64,000 bases of DNA from Armatimonadia bacterium (GTDB taxonomy: Bacteria; Armatimonadota; Zipacnadia; Zipacnadales; JABUFB01), in contig JBDKVB010000053.1 in the NCBI GenBank assembly GCA_039679385.1, positions 24,586-88,585 of the forward strand, read 5' to 3'. Made by a program: the position numbers and the translations under genes. Positions 36,618-44,685 of the stretch are shown here, piece after piece (within the stretch, counting starts at the first letter, position 1; the number at the start of each line of letters is the position of its first letter). A model generated the notes under the pieces. That model saw only the letters and a program-made list of their open reading frames with translations, did no database searches and was not told the DNA's origin.

Positions 36618-37585
36618 GAGAAGCTCCGTATCACGACGGCTGCACGCCGTCCGCTGGGAAGGTCGACAGCCTCCACCAGGCGAGGCTGATCAGACTGCTC
36701 GCCCAGGGCGGCGGCTAAGTCAAGGGCAAGCGAGGCACCGAAGGCATAGCCGTAGCTGGCCGACGGTTTCCAGGGGTCTGCAGGCTCAACCCCGGCATCC
36801 AGACAGGCTGCCCTCTTGGCCGTGTCGGCGTCCTCTTGCCCGTAGCCGCCAAGCCCCACACCCGCGAGTTCGGCGTGGACCTGTGCACCACGGTCTGCAG
36901 CGTGCTCGGCGCTCTCCAGGAGGAACAGACACGCACCCTCACCGGGAACCACTCCGGTTGGCAGGCCTCCGGCGCTGTTGAGGGCGGCGAGAAGCGCTTC
37001 GCTGAGGACATCCACGCCGCCGGCCAGGACCACCTCTGCCCGTCCCCAGCGCACCAGGTCAAGCCCGTAGCGAAGAGCATCCCCGCTGGAGGTTCCGCCG
37101 GCGGTCACGGTCGAGACCGGCCCCTCAATCTTGTACTCAATCGCGGCCAGGCTCGCGGGTGAGTTGGCGAAGCTGTGGGTGAAGATCATCGGCGACGCGA
37201 AGCGCAGGCCCTTGGCCTGAACCCGCGCCGTGACGTTGTGCATTGAGTCCAGGCAGCCGAAGGCAGTTCCCACGGACAGCCCGAAGCGCGGGTGGTCGAG
37301 TTCGCGCCAGCCCAGACCGGCATCCTCCAGCGCCAGCGCACAGGAGGCCAGCAGGAACTCGGAGCAGCGGTCGAGGTAGGTCTTCTCGCTTTCGAGGTAG
37401 TCCTCGACGACGAAGTCCAGGCACTCGGCAAGTTGCGGTAGAGCGGGCCAGTTGCCCTGCAGTCGTTGGGGCTCTCGGCAGCCCTGACGGCCCTCCAGGA
37501 GACCGGCATGGAAGTCCTCGCGGCCGATGCCGATGGCGCTGATGGGGCCCAGTCCGGTGATGACCACTGCACGCGGCTTGCTCAT
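36614..37585 (-). CDS. Ketosynthase-like protein lacking catalytic residues (chain-length-factor-like)
   Basis: This is a thiolase-fold protein of 323 aa, about 80 shorter than the adjacent ketosynthase. Over a 27-residue ungapped match to that enzyme (GP...RWG against GP...RYG), the nucleophile C161 aligns with Gly164 in TVTAGGTSSG. The HGTGT block is absent, with CLDAGVEPADP running straight into KPSASYGYAFG, and the second active-site His is replaced (GYAFG for GHLMG). It should therefore not condense acyl chains itself. By analogy with KS-beta/chain-length factors, it could dimerise with the upstream active enzyme. Its start overlaps the ketosynthase stop (ATGA) and its stop overlaps the E1 alpha start, so it is an intact, translated gene rather than a pseudogene. 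Confidence 0.82.
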   Translation of the reverse strand: MSKPRAVVITGLGPISAIGIGREDFHAGLLEGRQGCREPQRLQGNWPALPQLAECLDFVVEDYLESEKTYLDRCSEFLLASCALALEDAGLGWRELDHPRFGLSVGTAFGCLDSMHNVTARVQAKGLRFASPMIFTHSFANSPASLAAIEYKIEGPVSTVTAGGTSSGDALRYGLDLVRWGRAEVVLAGGVDVLSEALLAALNSAGGLPTGVVPGEGACLFLLESAEHAADRGAQVHAELAGVGLGGYGQEDADTAKRAACLDAGVEPADPWKPSASYGYAFGASLALDLAAALGEQSDQPRLVEAVDLPSGRRAAVVIRSFS

Positions 37586-38805
37586 GCCTGGTCACCTCCG
37601 ATCTCGCCGAGGACAACGCAGGCGTTGCTGCCGCCGACCCCTGCGCTGATCGATGCGGCGTAGTGCACCGGCCAGGGGCGCGACTGGTTCACCACGTAAT
37701 CCAGGTCCATCGCCGGGTCCGGCACACCGTCGTTCATAGTGGGCGGCACCAGTTGGGTCTCGAGGGCCTTCACCGTGGCGATCGCCTCCACGGCTCCCGC
37801 AGCGCCCATCAGGTGCCCGATGGCGCCCTTGATGGAGCTCACCGGAATCTCCGCGGCATGCTCGCCGAGGACGGTCTTGATCGCGTGCGTCTCCTCAGGA
37901 TCGTGGTACTCGGTTCCGGTACCGTGGGCATTGATGTAGTCGAGACGCTCGGGAGCAAGGTCCGCATCTGCCAGCGCCTCGGTCAGCACACGGATCATCC
38001 CGTTGCCGCCGGGATCGGGGGCAGTGAGATGGTAGGCGTTGTTGTTCTGCCAGCTCCCCAGGACCTCGCAGTAGATGCGCGCGCCACGAGCCTGAGCGTG
38101 ATCCAGCTCCTCCAGGACCAGCACTCCGGCGCCCTCACCGAAGAGCGTGCCACTGCGGTTTGCACTGAAGGGGAGGATGTCGTTGGCAGTGATCGTGCGC
38201 AGAACGCTCAGGCCGCCCAGTGGGCTCCGAGCCAGGGCGTCATGCCCTCCGGCGAGCATTACATCGGCCCGACCGTAGCGCACGTAGTCGAAGGCGGTCC
38301 CAAGGGCGGCCGCTCCCGAGGCACAGGCGACCGACAGCACGCTCATGGGCCCGCGCAGACCGAAGAGCCGGCACAGGTGGTTAAGAGCCGTGTCGAAGCT
38401 GAACTCCTTGAAGCAAGCCGCAGACGCCTCACCGGCCAACCAGCTCTCGACGTAGGCATCCCAGGACACCGAGCCGCCGAAGTTGGTGGACAGGATGGCC
38501 CCGGCCCGTGATGCCTCCGACGCGGGAACCTCCCAGGCAGCATCTGTTAGGGCTTCCCGAGCCGCCGTGAGCAGGAACTGAGTCGCGTCATCCGGGGGAG
38601 AGGTCAGCCCGAAGGCACTCGCGTCAAAGGACCAGTCCCAGACCTGCCCGCCCTTCTCATTGCGAAGGCCGGTAGGGTCGAACTTGATGATGCGCGCGAG
38701 CGCCCGCCGGTTCGCGATCAGGCCCTGCCAGAAGGCCTTCACGCCGGTGCCGAAAGGTGTCACGGCTCCAAGCCCCGTGACAACCACACGTCGCAAGGAA
38801 ATCAC
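37582..38805 (-). CDS. Beta-ketoacyl-ACP synthase (FabF-like ketosynthase)
   Basis: This 407-residue condensing enzyme extends acyl chains by decarboxylative Claisen condensation with malonyl-ACP. The active site is complete: C161 in LSVACASGAA, H294 in NAHGTGTEY, K326 in SSIKGAIGH and H331. GGSVSWDAYVESW lies in the substrate pocket region. The start is GTG 38805, with AGAGAG just upstream; the family N-terminus LRRVVVTGLG supports this. It heads a four-gene operon (KS, dead KS-like, E1 alpha, E1 beta) without an acyl carrier protein, ketoreductase or malonyl transferase nearby. It could be the housekeeping FabF, but the partner genes favour a specialised acyl or polyketide role. Confidence 0.88.
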   Translation of the reverse strand: MISLRRVVVTGLGAVTPFGTGVKAFWQGLIANRRALARIIKFDPTGLRNEKGGQVWDWSFDASAFGLTSPPDDATQFLLTAAREALTDAAWEVPASEASRAGAILSTNFGGSVSWDAYVESWLAGEASAACFKEFSFDTALNHLCRLFGLRGPMSVLSVACASGAAALGTAFDYVRYGRADVMLAGGHDALARSPLGGLSVLRTITANDILPFSANRSGTLFGEGAGVLVLEELDHAQARGARIYCEVLGSWQNNNAYHLTAPDPGGNGMIRVLTEALADADLAPERLDYINAHGTGTEYHDPEETHAIKTVLGEHAAEIPVSSIKGAIGHLMGAAGAVEAIATVKALETQLVPPTMNDGVPDPAMDLDYVVNQSRPWPVHYAASISAGVGGSNACVVLGEIGGDQA

Positions 38806-38902
38806 ACTCTCTGAAGAAGATGGCGGGCGAGAGTCTGCCGCCGGGGGAGACGTATCAGTGCCTTCTGGCCTGCAGGCCCCTTAAGTGGTGACGAACCAGC
38901 AG

Positions 38903-38933
38903 CCCGCTTTGCTCACTAACGGGTCAAAGCGGG
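38903..38933 (-). promoter_or_regulatory. Hairpin between GNAT gene and ketosynthase operon
   Basis: CCCGCTTTG (38903-38911) pairs with CAAAGCGGG (38925-38933) around a 13-base loop, in the 200-base gap. It follows the GNAT stop on the - strand, but no U run follows, so it may be a weak terminator or part of the ketosynthase leader. Confidence 0.4.
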
Positions 38934-39005
38934 ACCTCTCACCCCGAAAGACACAAACACTCGGTGTCCCATGGGGTTCCGCCTGGTTGGCGGCACGGGC
39001 AGAGG

Positions 39006-39521
39006 CTACAGCTTCAGGTAATAGCGGACATGCGGGGTAGATCGGTCAAAGCCGGCCTTCTCGTACATGGCTCGCGCCGGTGCGTGCCCCTCATCGAGGC
39101 CCGTGTTGACGCTTACGGAGGCCATTCCCATCTCACGGAGCACTCGCAGCACCTCACGGCACTGGGCGACGCCGATGCCACGGCCCTGAAAGGCCGGATC
39201 GACACCGTTGTTGCCGATCTCTGCGATGCCACGGTCGCGGTAGGGCACGAAGGTGATGAAGCCGGCGATCACAGGGGAGCCGGACGCCGGGGTGATCTCG
39301 GTGACAAGCGTCCACTTGGAGTACTCGGTGACGAAGTTCTGGACCTGCTGGCGCTTGTTGCCTTCGGGGTCCGGGTTGTGGAGCTGGTAGAGCTCCTCGC
39401 CGAGCATCTCGCGCTGGGCCGTCCACACTCTCTCCCAGGCTGCTGCGGCGATGTCGGCACAACGGGGCGCATCCTCGGGCTGTGCGAACCGGATCTTGCG
39501 GCTCTCGGCGGAGGTCTCCAT
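39006..39521 (-). CDS. GNAT-family N-acetyltransferase
   Basis: This 171-residue protein transfers an acetyl group from acetyl-CoA to an unknown amine. IRFAQPEDAPRCADIAAAAWERVW is the N-terminal strand-helix; DPAFQGRGIGVAQCREVL carries the Q/R-x-x-G-x-G/A pyrophosphate loop of acetyl-CoA binding; and YEKAGFDRSTPHVRYY is the usual C-terminal strand. I chose ATG 39521, at which the family fold begins; the frame is open about 40 codons further but that part lacks GNAT features. It stands alone between the polysaccharide deacetylase and the ketosynthase operon. The 195 bases upstream of it contain a 7-bp hairpin at 39668-39684. Confidence 0.85.
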   Translation of the reverse strand: METSAESRKIRFAQPEDAPRCADIAAAAWERVWTAQREMLGEELYQLHNPDPEGNKRQQVQNFVTEYSKWTLVTEITPASGSPVIAGFITFVPYRDRGIAEIGNNGVDPAFQGRGIGVAQCREVLRVLREMGMASVSVNTGLDEGHAPARAMYEKAGFDRSTPHVRYYLKL

Positions 39522-39716
39522 CGCGATTGCCCCCAGGTGTGGGATACCTGACCCTTCAGTGTGCGGTCTGCAGAGGATGCCTGAACGGTTGGGACTGGCC
39601 CACCAACACTGCGAGCCGCGTACCCCTACGCGGCTCACACTGCACTGCCCCGGTTACGTTGCGCCCAGGCTGACAGGGTCAGCCAATACAACATTTCCTA
39701 GTGTACACCGAGGGCA

Positions 39717-41102
39717 CTATTCTGTCAAATTGAGGCGTGCACGCTGCGCTACCGCCAGACGGGCCGGTATGCGCTGGACGCCCGCTCCGCAGACTTCGGA
39801 CAGCGGCGCCGGAGTCAGCCCCCGGGAGCGCAGCCGCTGGATGATGAGCGGCAGCGCGGCCACGCTGCGCATGTCTCCCTGGTGCATGAGGATCACGTCG
39901 CCGGAGCGGATGCCGTAGGTCGCACGGTTCACAACCGCCTCCGGCGTCAGGCGGGTCCAGTCGCCGGCGTTGTGGGTCCACAGTGCGGTCGTCAGCCCAA
40001 GCCTGTCAGCGACCTGAAGGACGTCTGCATTGAAGTCCCCGCCCGGCGGACGCAGGAAGGAAGGGACGGTACCGGTGAGCGTCGCCACGATCTTGGAGCA
40101 GGCCCGGAGCTCGGCATAGGCCTCCTCCGTCGAGAGCTTCGAGAAACGCCGGTGCGAGTAGGTATGGTTGCCGATGTCGTGGCCGTCGCGAGCGATCTCA
40201 CGGATCAGCCCCGGATACTCCTCGGCCTTGTCACCGACCACGAAGAAGGTCACCTTCACGTGCTCACGGCGTAGGATGTCCAGGAACAGCGGCGTGATGA
40301 GCGGGTGCGGGCCATCGTCGACGGTGATCGCCACCTTGCCGCCGTTGGGGACGTCGCCGAGGATCGTGCGGACCAGGCTGCTCGGGCCCGGCAGGTCCTG
40401 GACGACCGACCGGCCCTCCTTCAGTAGACCATCCCACTCTTCGGCCAGTCGTGGTGCGGTGTAGGCTGTGCGGGGCATGGAGCCCTCCGCCGAAGCCCAG
40501 TCCACCGCGTAGTGGGTAAAGACGGGATCATAGCGGACAGCACTGAGTGAGGCTAGAAGCTCGCGCGGCGTGCGCTGACCCGCTGCCGTCAACTGCTGGT
40601 AGAGACGACGCTCAGCGGCCACCGAGAAGACCGTCCGATGCCACTCGGTGCCCGCATGGTCCAGTTCAGGGAGCACCGCCCAGAAGTCCACATGTCGCAG
40701 TTGCAGGGGCAGCGCGAAAGCAGCGGCCAAGGCGGCTGCTGCGTCCTGCTCGACGGACGAAAGCGAGAACAGCCGACTCTGCGCGTCCCCAACCTGCACC
40801 TTGATGAGTGCGACGGGAGCGCCACCTTCCTCCGCCACAGCGACCTTCAGGATCCGCTCCGTGAGCGGCACCTGCTGCAGCGCTTCGAGCAGTTGCTTCT
40901 CAAGCTGCGGGTTCATCCCCTTGAGGGCCGGTTCGTCCTCGGCAAAGGGCCGGCTCAGGTCATAGGGCGGAATCAGGGACGACCGCAGTCCCAGATGGGA
41001 GAGTGGCTCGAGGGCGGCCTGACAGGTGGCCGTGGTGCACGCCAGCAGGATAGGGAAGAGGAGTGCGAAGATGGGCTGCGGTCTCTGACGGCAAGGGCTC
41101 AT
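39717..41102 (-). CDS. Secreted polysaccharide deacetylase (NodB domain)
   Basis: This metal-dependent deacetylase probably acts on peptidoglycan, chitin-like or xylan-like glycans outside the inner membrane. A signal peptide covers roughly residues 1-29. Residues 30-245 are an N-terminal domain of unknown fold (LALPLQLRHVDFWAVLPELD near 131-148). The NodB domain runs from about 255: AITVDDGPH gives D262-D263, NHTYSHRRF gives the zinc ligands H313 and H317, RPPGGDFN carries the catalytic Arg region and ILMHQGD the C-terminal His. ATG 41102 is preferred because the signal peptide begins there; the frame is open 24 codons further upstream. A strong promoter lies 55 bases upstream. Confidence 0.87.
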   Translation of the reverse strand: MSPCRQRPQPIFALLFPILLACTTATCQAALEPLSHLGLRSSLIPPYDLSRPFAEDEPALKGMNPQLEKQLLEALQQVPLTERILKVAVAEEGGAPVALIKVQVGDAQSRLFSLSSVEQDAAAALAAAFALPLQLRHVDFWAVLPELDHAGTEWHRTVFSVAAERRLYQQLTAAGQRTPRELLASLSAVRYDPVFTHYAVDWASAEGSMPRTAYTAPRLAEEWDGLLKEGRSVVQDLPGPSSLVRTILGDVPNGGKVAITVDDGPHPLITPLFLDILRREHVKVTFFVVGDKAEEYPGLIREIARDGHDIGNHTYSHRRFSKLSTEEAYAELRACSKIVATLTGTVPSFLRPPGGDFNADVLQVADRLGLTTALWTHNAGDWTRLTPEAVVNRATYGIRSGDVILMHQGDMRSVAALPLIIQRLRSRGLTPAPLSEVCGAGVQRIPARLAVAQRARLNLTE

Positions 41103-41156
41103 GACGTAGACTCGTGGGAGAAAGCTCGTTGTGGTGAAGGGCCTGAAGACAGGGCG

Positions 41157-41185
41157 ATTATACATGCTGGGCAAGTGGCTGTCGA
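41157..41185 (-). promoter_or_regulatory. Sigma-70-type promoter for the polysaccharide deacetylase
   Basis: On the minus strand TCGACA (plus 41185-41180) and TATAAT (plus 41162-41157) are separated by 17 bases. The -10 is perfect and the -35 matches five of six. It lies between the queH stop and the deacetylase start. Confidence 0.7.
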
Positions 41186-41205
41186 GACGAGGCGACCCCG
41201 GGTAC

Positions 41206-41745
41206 TCAGCGTTGCGAGAAGCGGCAGCCGCAGTAACGTTGCCGGTACAGCTCCCACTCGCGGCTCAGCTCGAGACTGCGGAGGAAGCCGTTCTGCTTCT
41301 TGAAGTCCTCCGCGAGGAAGCTAGCCTGGACACCGTGCGTCACCTGCCGCCCGATCTCATTGATCACCGCGGCCGACTTGTGGGGGCTGACGGTCAGAGT
41401 GGTCGCAACGGTGCCGAAGCCACGCTCGACTGCCTCCTGTGCCGTCCGACGGAGACGGTACTCGTAGCACAGGCGACAGCGCTCACCGCCCTCGGGGTCG
41501 GCCTCGTGACCGCTCACAGCCTGCAGCCACCCCTCCTCGTCGGGCGGGATCACCACCAGGTCACAACCCAGGTGCTCAGCGACTTTGCGGGCTTGCGCCA
41601 GTCGCAGGTCATGCTCTTCGTCGGGCTCCAGATTCGGGTTGTACCAGAGCATGGTCACGCGGAAGCGCTCTGAAAGGCGCTCCACAACCGCCGTCGCGCA
41701 GGGACCGCAGCAGACGTGCAAAAGAAGCCCGGGCATCTCCGACAT
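41206..41745 (-). CDS. queH: Epoxyqueuosine reductase QueH
   Basis: QueH reduces epoxyqueuosine to queuosine at tRNA position 34, the last step of queuosine synthesis; it replaces QueG. The 179-residue protein shows the family's metal-site cysteines: C12, C13 and C16 in HVCCGPCA, C90 and C93 in GERCRLCYEYR, and C172 and C174 in YCGC near the end, together with TTLTVSPHKS and DFKKQNGF. GGAG lies about five bases before ATG 41745. It sits in a minus-strand cluster behind a phosphatase gene (48-base gap). No other queuosine gene (queA, tgt, queC-F) is in the window. Confidence 0.94.
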   Translation of the reverse strand: MSEMPGLLLHVCCGPCATAVVERLSERFRVTMLWYNPNLEPDEEHDLRLAQARKVAEHLGCDLVVIPPDEEGWLQAVSGHEADPEGGERCRLCYEYRLRRTAQEAVERGFGTVATTLTVSPHKSAAVINEIGRQVTHGVQASFLAEDFKKQNGFLRSLELSREWELYRQRYCGCRFSQR

Positions 41746-41793
41746 GGAACTCCACTCCCTTGTCGCGTGGCCTGGAGGGCCTGCGACACAACC

Positions 41794-42276
41794 TCACTCC
41801 TGCGGTGGTTGGCTCCCGCCGATGACCCGAGGCAGGGCCTCGCGCACTGATTGGTAGAGGTCCTCGAACTCCTCCACAACCTGCACCTGACCCCGGTTCG
41901 GCTCCACAAGGGGCCGGCGCTCCCGCATGTACTCAAGGGCGTCCCGGGTTCGCAGGCCCTGGGTCACCAGATAGCAGGCCACCGTCAGCGGGGCACGACC
42001 GACCCCGAGCTTGCAGTGGACCACGATCTTCTTGCCCAGGGCGACGGCCGAGGAGATGAACTGCGTCGCGAGGAGGAGCTGATCCAGGCTTGGCATGTAC
42101 CAGTCCGTAGCGGGCAGCCACAACTCCGCCTCCGGGCTCAGGCCGCCGAAGTCGTCGCGCTTCTCCTCTTGCAGGCTCAGATCAACCCGCACGCCCTGGG
42201 CATAGAGCGCTTCCCAGTCGCCGGGCCCCAGTTCACCGCCGCACCAGATCTGCTCAGTTATCTGACTGTGTCTCAT
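41794..42276 (-). CDS. Dual-specificity protein phosphatase-like protein
   Basis: This 160-residue single-domain cysteine phosphatase has the HCxxGxGR P-loop as HCKLGVGRAP, with nucleophile C88 and Arg94. D58 in ATDWYMPS is a candidate general acid. The layout matches small atypical DSP/PTP-like phosphatases (N-terminal TEQIWCGGELGPGDWEAL), whose substrates include phospho-Tyr/Ser, inositol phosphates or RNA 5' ends. No signal peptide is seen, so it is cytoplasmic. It lies between DUF4432 and queH genes with gaps of 43 and 48 bases, suggesting one transcript, though the functions show no obvious link. Confidence 0.85.
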   Translation of the reverse strand: MRHSQITEQIWCGGELGPGDWEALYAQGVRVDLSLQEEKRDDFGGLSPEAELWLPATDWYMPSLDQLLLATQFISSAVALGKKIVVHCKLGVGRAPLTVACYLVTQGLRTRDALEYMRERRPLVEPNRGQVQVVEEFEDLYQSVREALPRVIGGSQPPQE

Positions 42277-42319
42277 TCGCCTTACCTTTGGCCTGGGCCA
42301 GGTTGCGGGGCCACGTTTC

Positions 42320-43393
42320 CTAACGAAGGGTTCCGTCCGGAGCGATCCCCGAGACTCGCTCGCGACCCTCGTAGGCGACCGCCCGGATCCAGGTCTTGAG
42401 GGTCTGGCCCGACTCGATCGTCAACTGGGTCCCGGCCTCGATGGCTTTGGTGAGGATCGCCGGAATGCTGCTGAAAGGCTCGACCGCCATCACGTAGCAG
42501 CGCCCCCAGAAGGGCCAGCCGGTCTCGCCCGCCAGGTTCTGCCAACACCATAGATGACGGAAGACGTTGGTGTCAAAGGCCATGCCCACGCCGACGCGCT
42601 TGCTCTGGTTGGTGAGGGCGTACCACCCTTCTTGTAGGTCGGTCAGGTAGGTCATCTCCGTGACGCGCTGCTCCGGGGGTGTGACTCGGCTGACGTCCCA
42701 TTCGCGTCCGTCCCTGGTCTTGCCGACCGGCCAGGCGAAGCGTGCACCCGCCGGTAGCTGCGACTCCGTGCCCACGTTCTTGTCCACCACGACTGTCTGG
42801 GCCGCGCAGTCCAGCACACAGGACTCATCGAGGAAGGGCGGACCGTAGGCCGGGTGGTGTCCCCACATCAGGTCAAGGGTCTCGCTGCTCTCATTGGTCA
42901 CGGCCTCGTCGATCTGCACCACCGGGATACCGGAGCGCAAGGTCATGGTGCGCTCCAGCAGGTAGGGCGAGCGCGGAGTCCGGCACCCGAGCTTCACACT
43001 GACGCACTCGGGGCTGTCCTCAAGCACCTGGTGACGCCAGGGGATGCCCCAAACCTCCCCGTGCTGGCCCAGTTCGACTCCCTTATAGGTACAGGTTCGT
43101 CCGCCGTTGGGCAGACACTCCTGCCAGCCTCCCTCGTAGTAGTCGCTGAAGGGCCCGTGAGTCGCGGGGCGCGTGTCGTGGCTGACCATCGGCGGGCGAA
43201 GTCCCAACGGACTGCGCCACAGGAAGTCCACGTCACGAGGCTTGTATACGAACTCATAGATGTCGGCGCCCTTGTCAAGCAAGACGGTGATGCGGATCAG
43301 CTCGTTCTCAAGAACAAGAAGGCGCAAGCCGCGGTAGACCAACTCGTCCTGTACGCGGCAACCGTAGTTGCGCTCATGGGTGTAGAGCGGCAT
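42320..43393 (-). CDS. DUF4432 family protein, aldose-epimerase-like fold
   Basis: The 357-residue protein resembles the aldose 1-epimerase/galactose mutarotase superfamily: an all-beta supersandwich with LLVLENELIRITVLLDKGADIYEFVYKP in outline near the start, HGPFSDYYEGGWQECLPNGG, and WGHHPAYGPPF near the middle, where mutarotases place catalytic His residues. The pattern best fits the DUF4432 subgroup, whose chemistry is not settled. GGAGG lies seven bases upstream of ATG 43393. It is divergently oriented from a Gfo/Idh/MocA oxidoreductase, with 220 bases between them, so both may be regulated together for sugar metabolism. Confidence 0.85.
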   Translation of the reverse strand: MPLYTHERNYGCRVQDELVYRGLRLLVLENELIRITVLLDKGADIYEFVYKPRDVDFLWRSPLGLRPPMVSHDTRPATHGPFSDYYEGGWQECLPNGGRTCTYKGVELGQHGEVWGIPWRHQVLEDSPECVSVKLGCRTPRSPYLLERTMTLRSGIPVVQIDEAVTNESSETLDLMWGHHPAYGPPFLDESCVLDCAAQTVVVDKNVGTESQLPAGARFAWPVGKTRDGREWDVSRVTPPEQRVTEMTYLTDLQEGWYALTNQSKRVGVGMAFDTNVFRHLWCWQNLAGETGWPFWGRCYVMAVEPFSSIPAILTKAIEAGTQLTIESGQTLKTWIRAVAYEGRERVSGIAPDGTLR

Positions 43394-43613
43394 GGAGTAC
43401 CTCCACTGGCAGGGATACAGAGTTCGCGATATGTTTCCCGACTCGGGGCAGGAAGGCCTTCCTTCCGCAGCGAAGAGTCAGCCGGTCGAGGCTCTCGGCG
43501 GGTTGGAGAAGGTGCCGAAGGGGCCTCGGCGGAAGTACGCGTGCAGTCTTCAAAGGCTGTGCGGCTATTGTGCTGCGTCAGCCGAGTCTTACACTGGGAG
43601 AGGTGCAAGCGAA

Positions 43614-44594
43614 ATGTCCGATACGTTGCGTGCCGGGATCCTTGGCCTGGGCAACATCTCCAATGCCCACGTTCAGGGCTACAAGAAGACTGAGGGCGTG
43701 GAGTTGGTGGCCGGGGCAGACGTGAATCAGGAAGCTGTGCAGGCGGCCGAGGCCAAGCATGGGATCAAGGGGTACGCCGACTGGCGACAGATGCTCGATG
43801 AAGCCGAATTGGATGTCGTCAGCATCTGCACTCCGCCCTTCCTGCACCGTGAGATGGCCGTCGAGGCCCTTTCCAAGGGCATCCACGTTCTGTGCGAGAA
43901 GCCCATCGCCGCGACCCTGGAGGACGCCGAGATCATGGCCGCTGCAGCGAAGGAGTACCCGGCGAAGCTCATGATCGCCTACTGCCACCGCTGGCATCCG
44001 GTGATGCTCAAGGTCAAGCAGCTCATCGACGCGGGGATCCTCGGCAAGCCCCTGTTCTTCCGCTGCGCCTTCGCAGGATGGGCGAAGTTCTCCACCAACC
44101 ACCGGGCGATCAAGAGCCAGGCAGGCGGCGGAGCTCTGATGGACAACGGTTCCCACGCCACCGACATCTACCAGTTCCTTCTGGGCAAGATCCGCAACGT
44201 GTCCTGCCGTGCGGGCACGCTGGTGCAGGACATCGAGACCGACGACGTGGCCATCATGATCTTCGAGGGTGAGAACGGGTGCTACGGTGAGGTCATCGTC
44301 GGCTACTCGCTGCCGGGCGACCACACCGAGTTCAAGATCATTGGCGAGAAGGGCGTAATCCGCGTCGATAACTACTGGTCCGGGCCGGTGCGCTTCCAGC
44401 CCGCGGGCGCCCAGGAGTGGCTCGAGCATGAAGTGCCGGCCGGTGACCGCTTCCAGGGCGAGTTCGCGCACTTTATCGCCGCCGTCAAGGGTGAGACCGA
44501 ACTGAGCAGCACGGCAGAGACCGCGCTGCATGTGGAGAGGGTCATCACCGCAGCCTACGCCGACGCAGAGAAGAAGGGCATCGCGATCTGCTAG
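43614..44594 (+). CDS. Gfo/Idh/MocA-family oxidoreductase
   Basis: This NAD(P)-dependent dehydrogenase probably acts on a sugar or inositol derivative. The 326-residue chain has an N-terminal Rossmann fold (GILGLGNISNAHVQGY) and the family's CEKPIAATLEDA motif near residues 91-102 with the catalytic-site Lys. A C-terminal alpha/beta domain follows, with GGGALMDNGSHATDIY carrying the usual Asp/His pair. The frame is open upstream to 43392, but ATG 43614 has GAGAGG ahead and starts the fold. A weak promoter-like pair (TTGTGC at 43568 and TACACT at 43590, 16 bases apart) precedes it. Divergent from the DUF4432 gene. Confidence 0.9.
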   Translation: MSDTLRAGILGLGNISNAHVQGYKKTEGVELVAGADVNQEAVQAAEAKHGIKGYADWRQMLDEAELDVVSICTPPFLHREMAVEALSKGIHVLCEKPIAATLEDAEIMAAAAKEYPAKLMIAYCHRWHPVMLKVKQLIDAGILGKPLFFRCAFAGWAKFSTNHRAIKSQAGGGALMDNGSHATDIYQFLLGKIRNVSCRAGTLVQDIETDDVAIMIFEGENGCYGEVIVGYSLPGDHTEFKIIGEKGVIRVDNYWSGPVRFQPAGAQEWLEHEVPAGDRFQGEFAHFIAAVKGETELSSTAETALHVERVITAAYADAEKKGIAIC

Positions 44595-44685
44595 AAACGC
44601 GGGAAGAACGCGAGGCTCGGCCGCACCAACAGCCAGAGGGTGAGTTCGCCGGCGCGACAGGTTGCTCCCTGAGAGGAGAGTCCAC

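Noticed and set aside
36614..37585. Ketosynthase-like gene as a frameshifted pseudogene
   Set aside because: Both ends overlap neighbours by four bases, the frame is intact, and no HGTGT motif appears in another frame.
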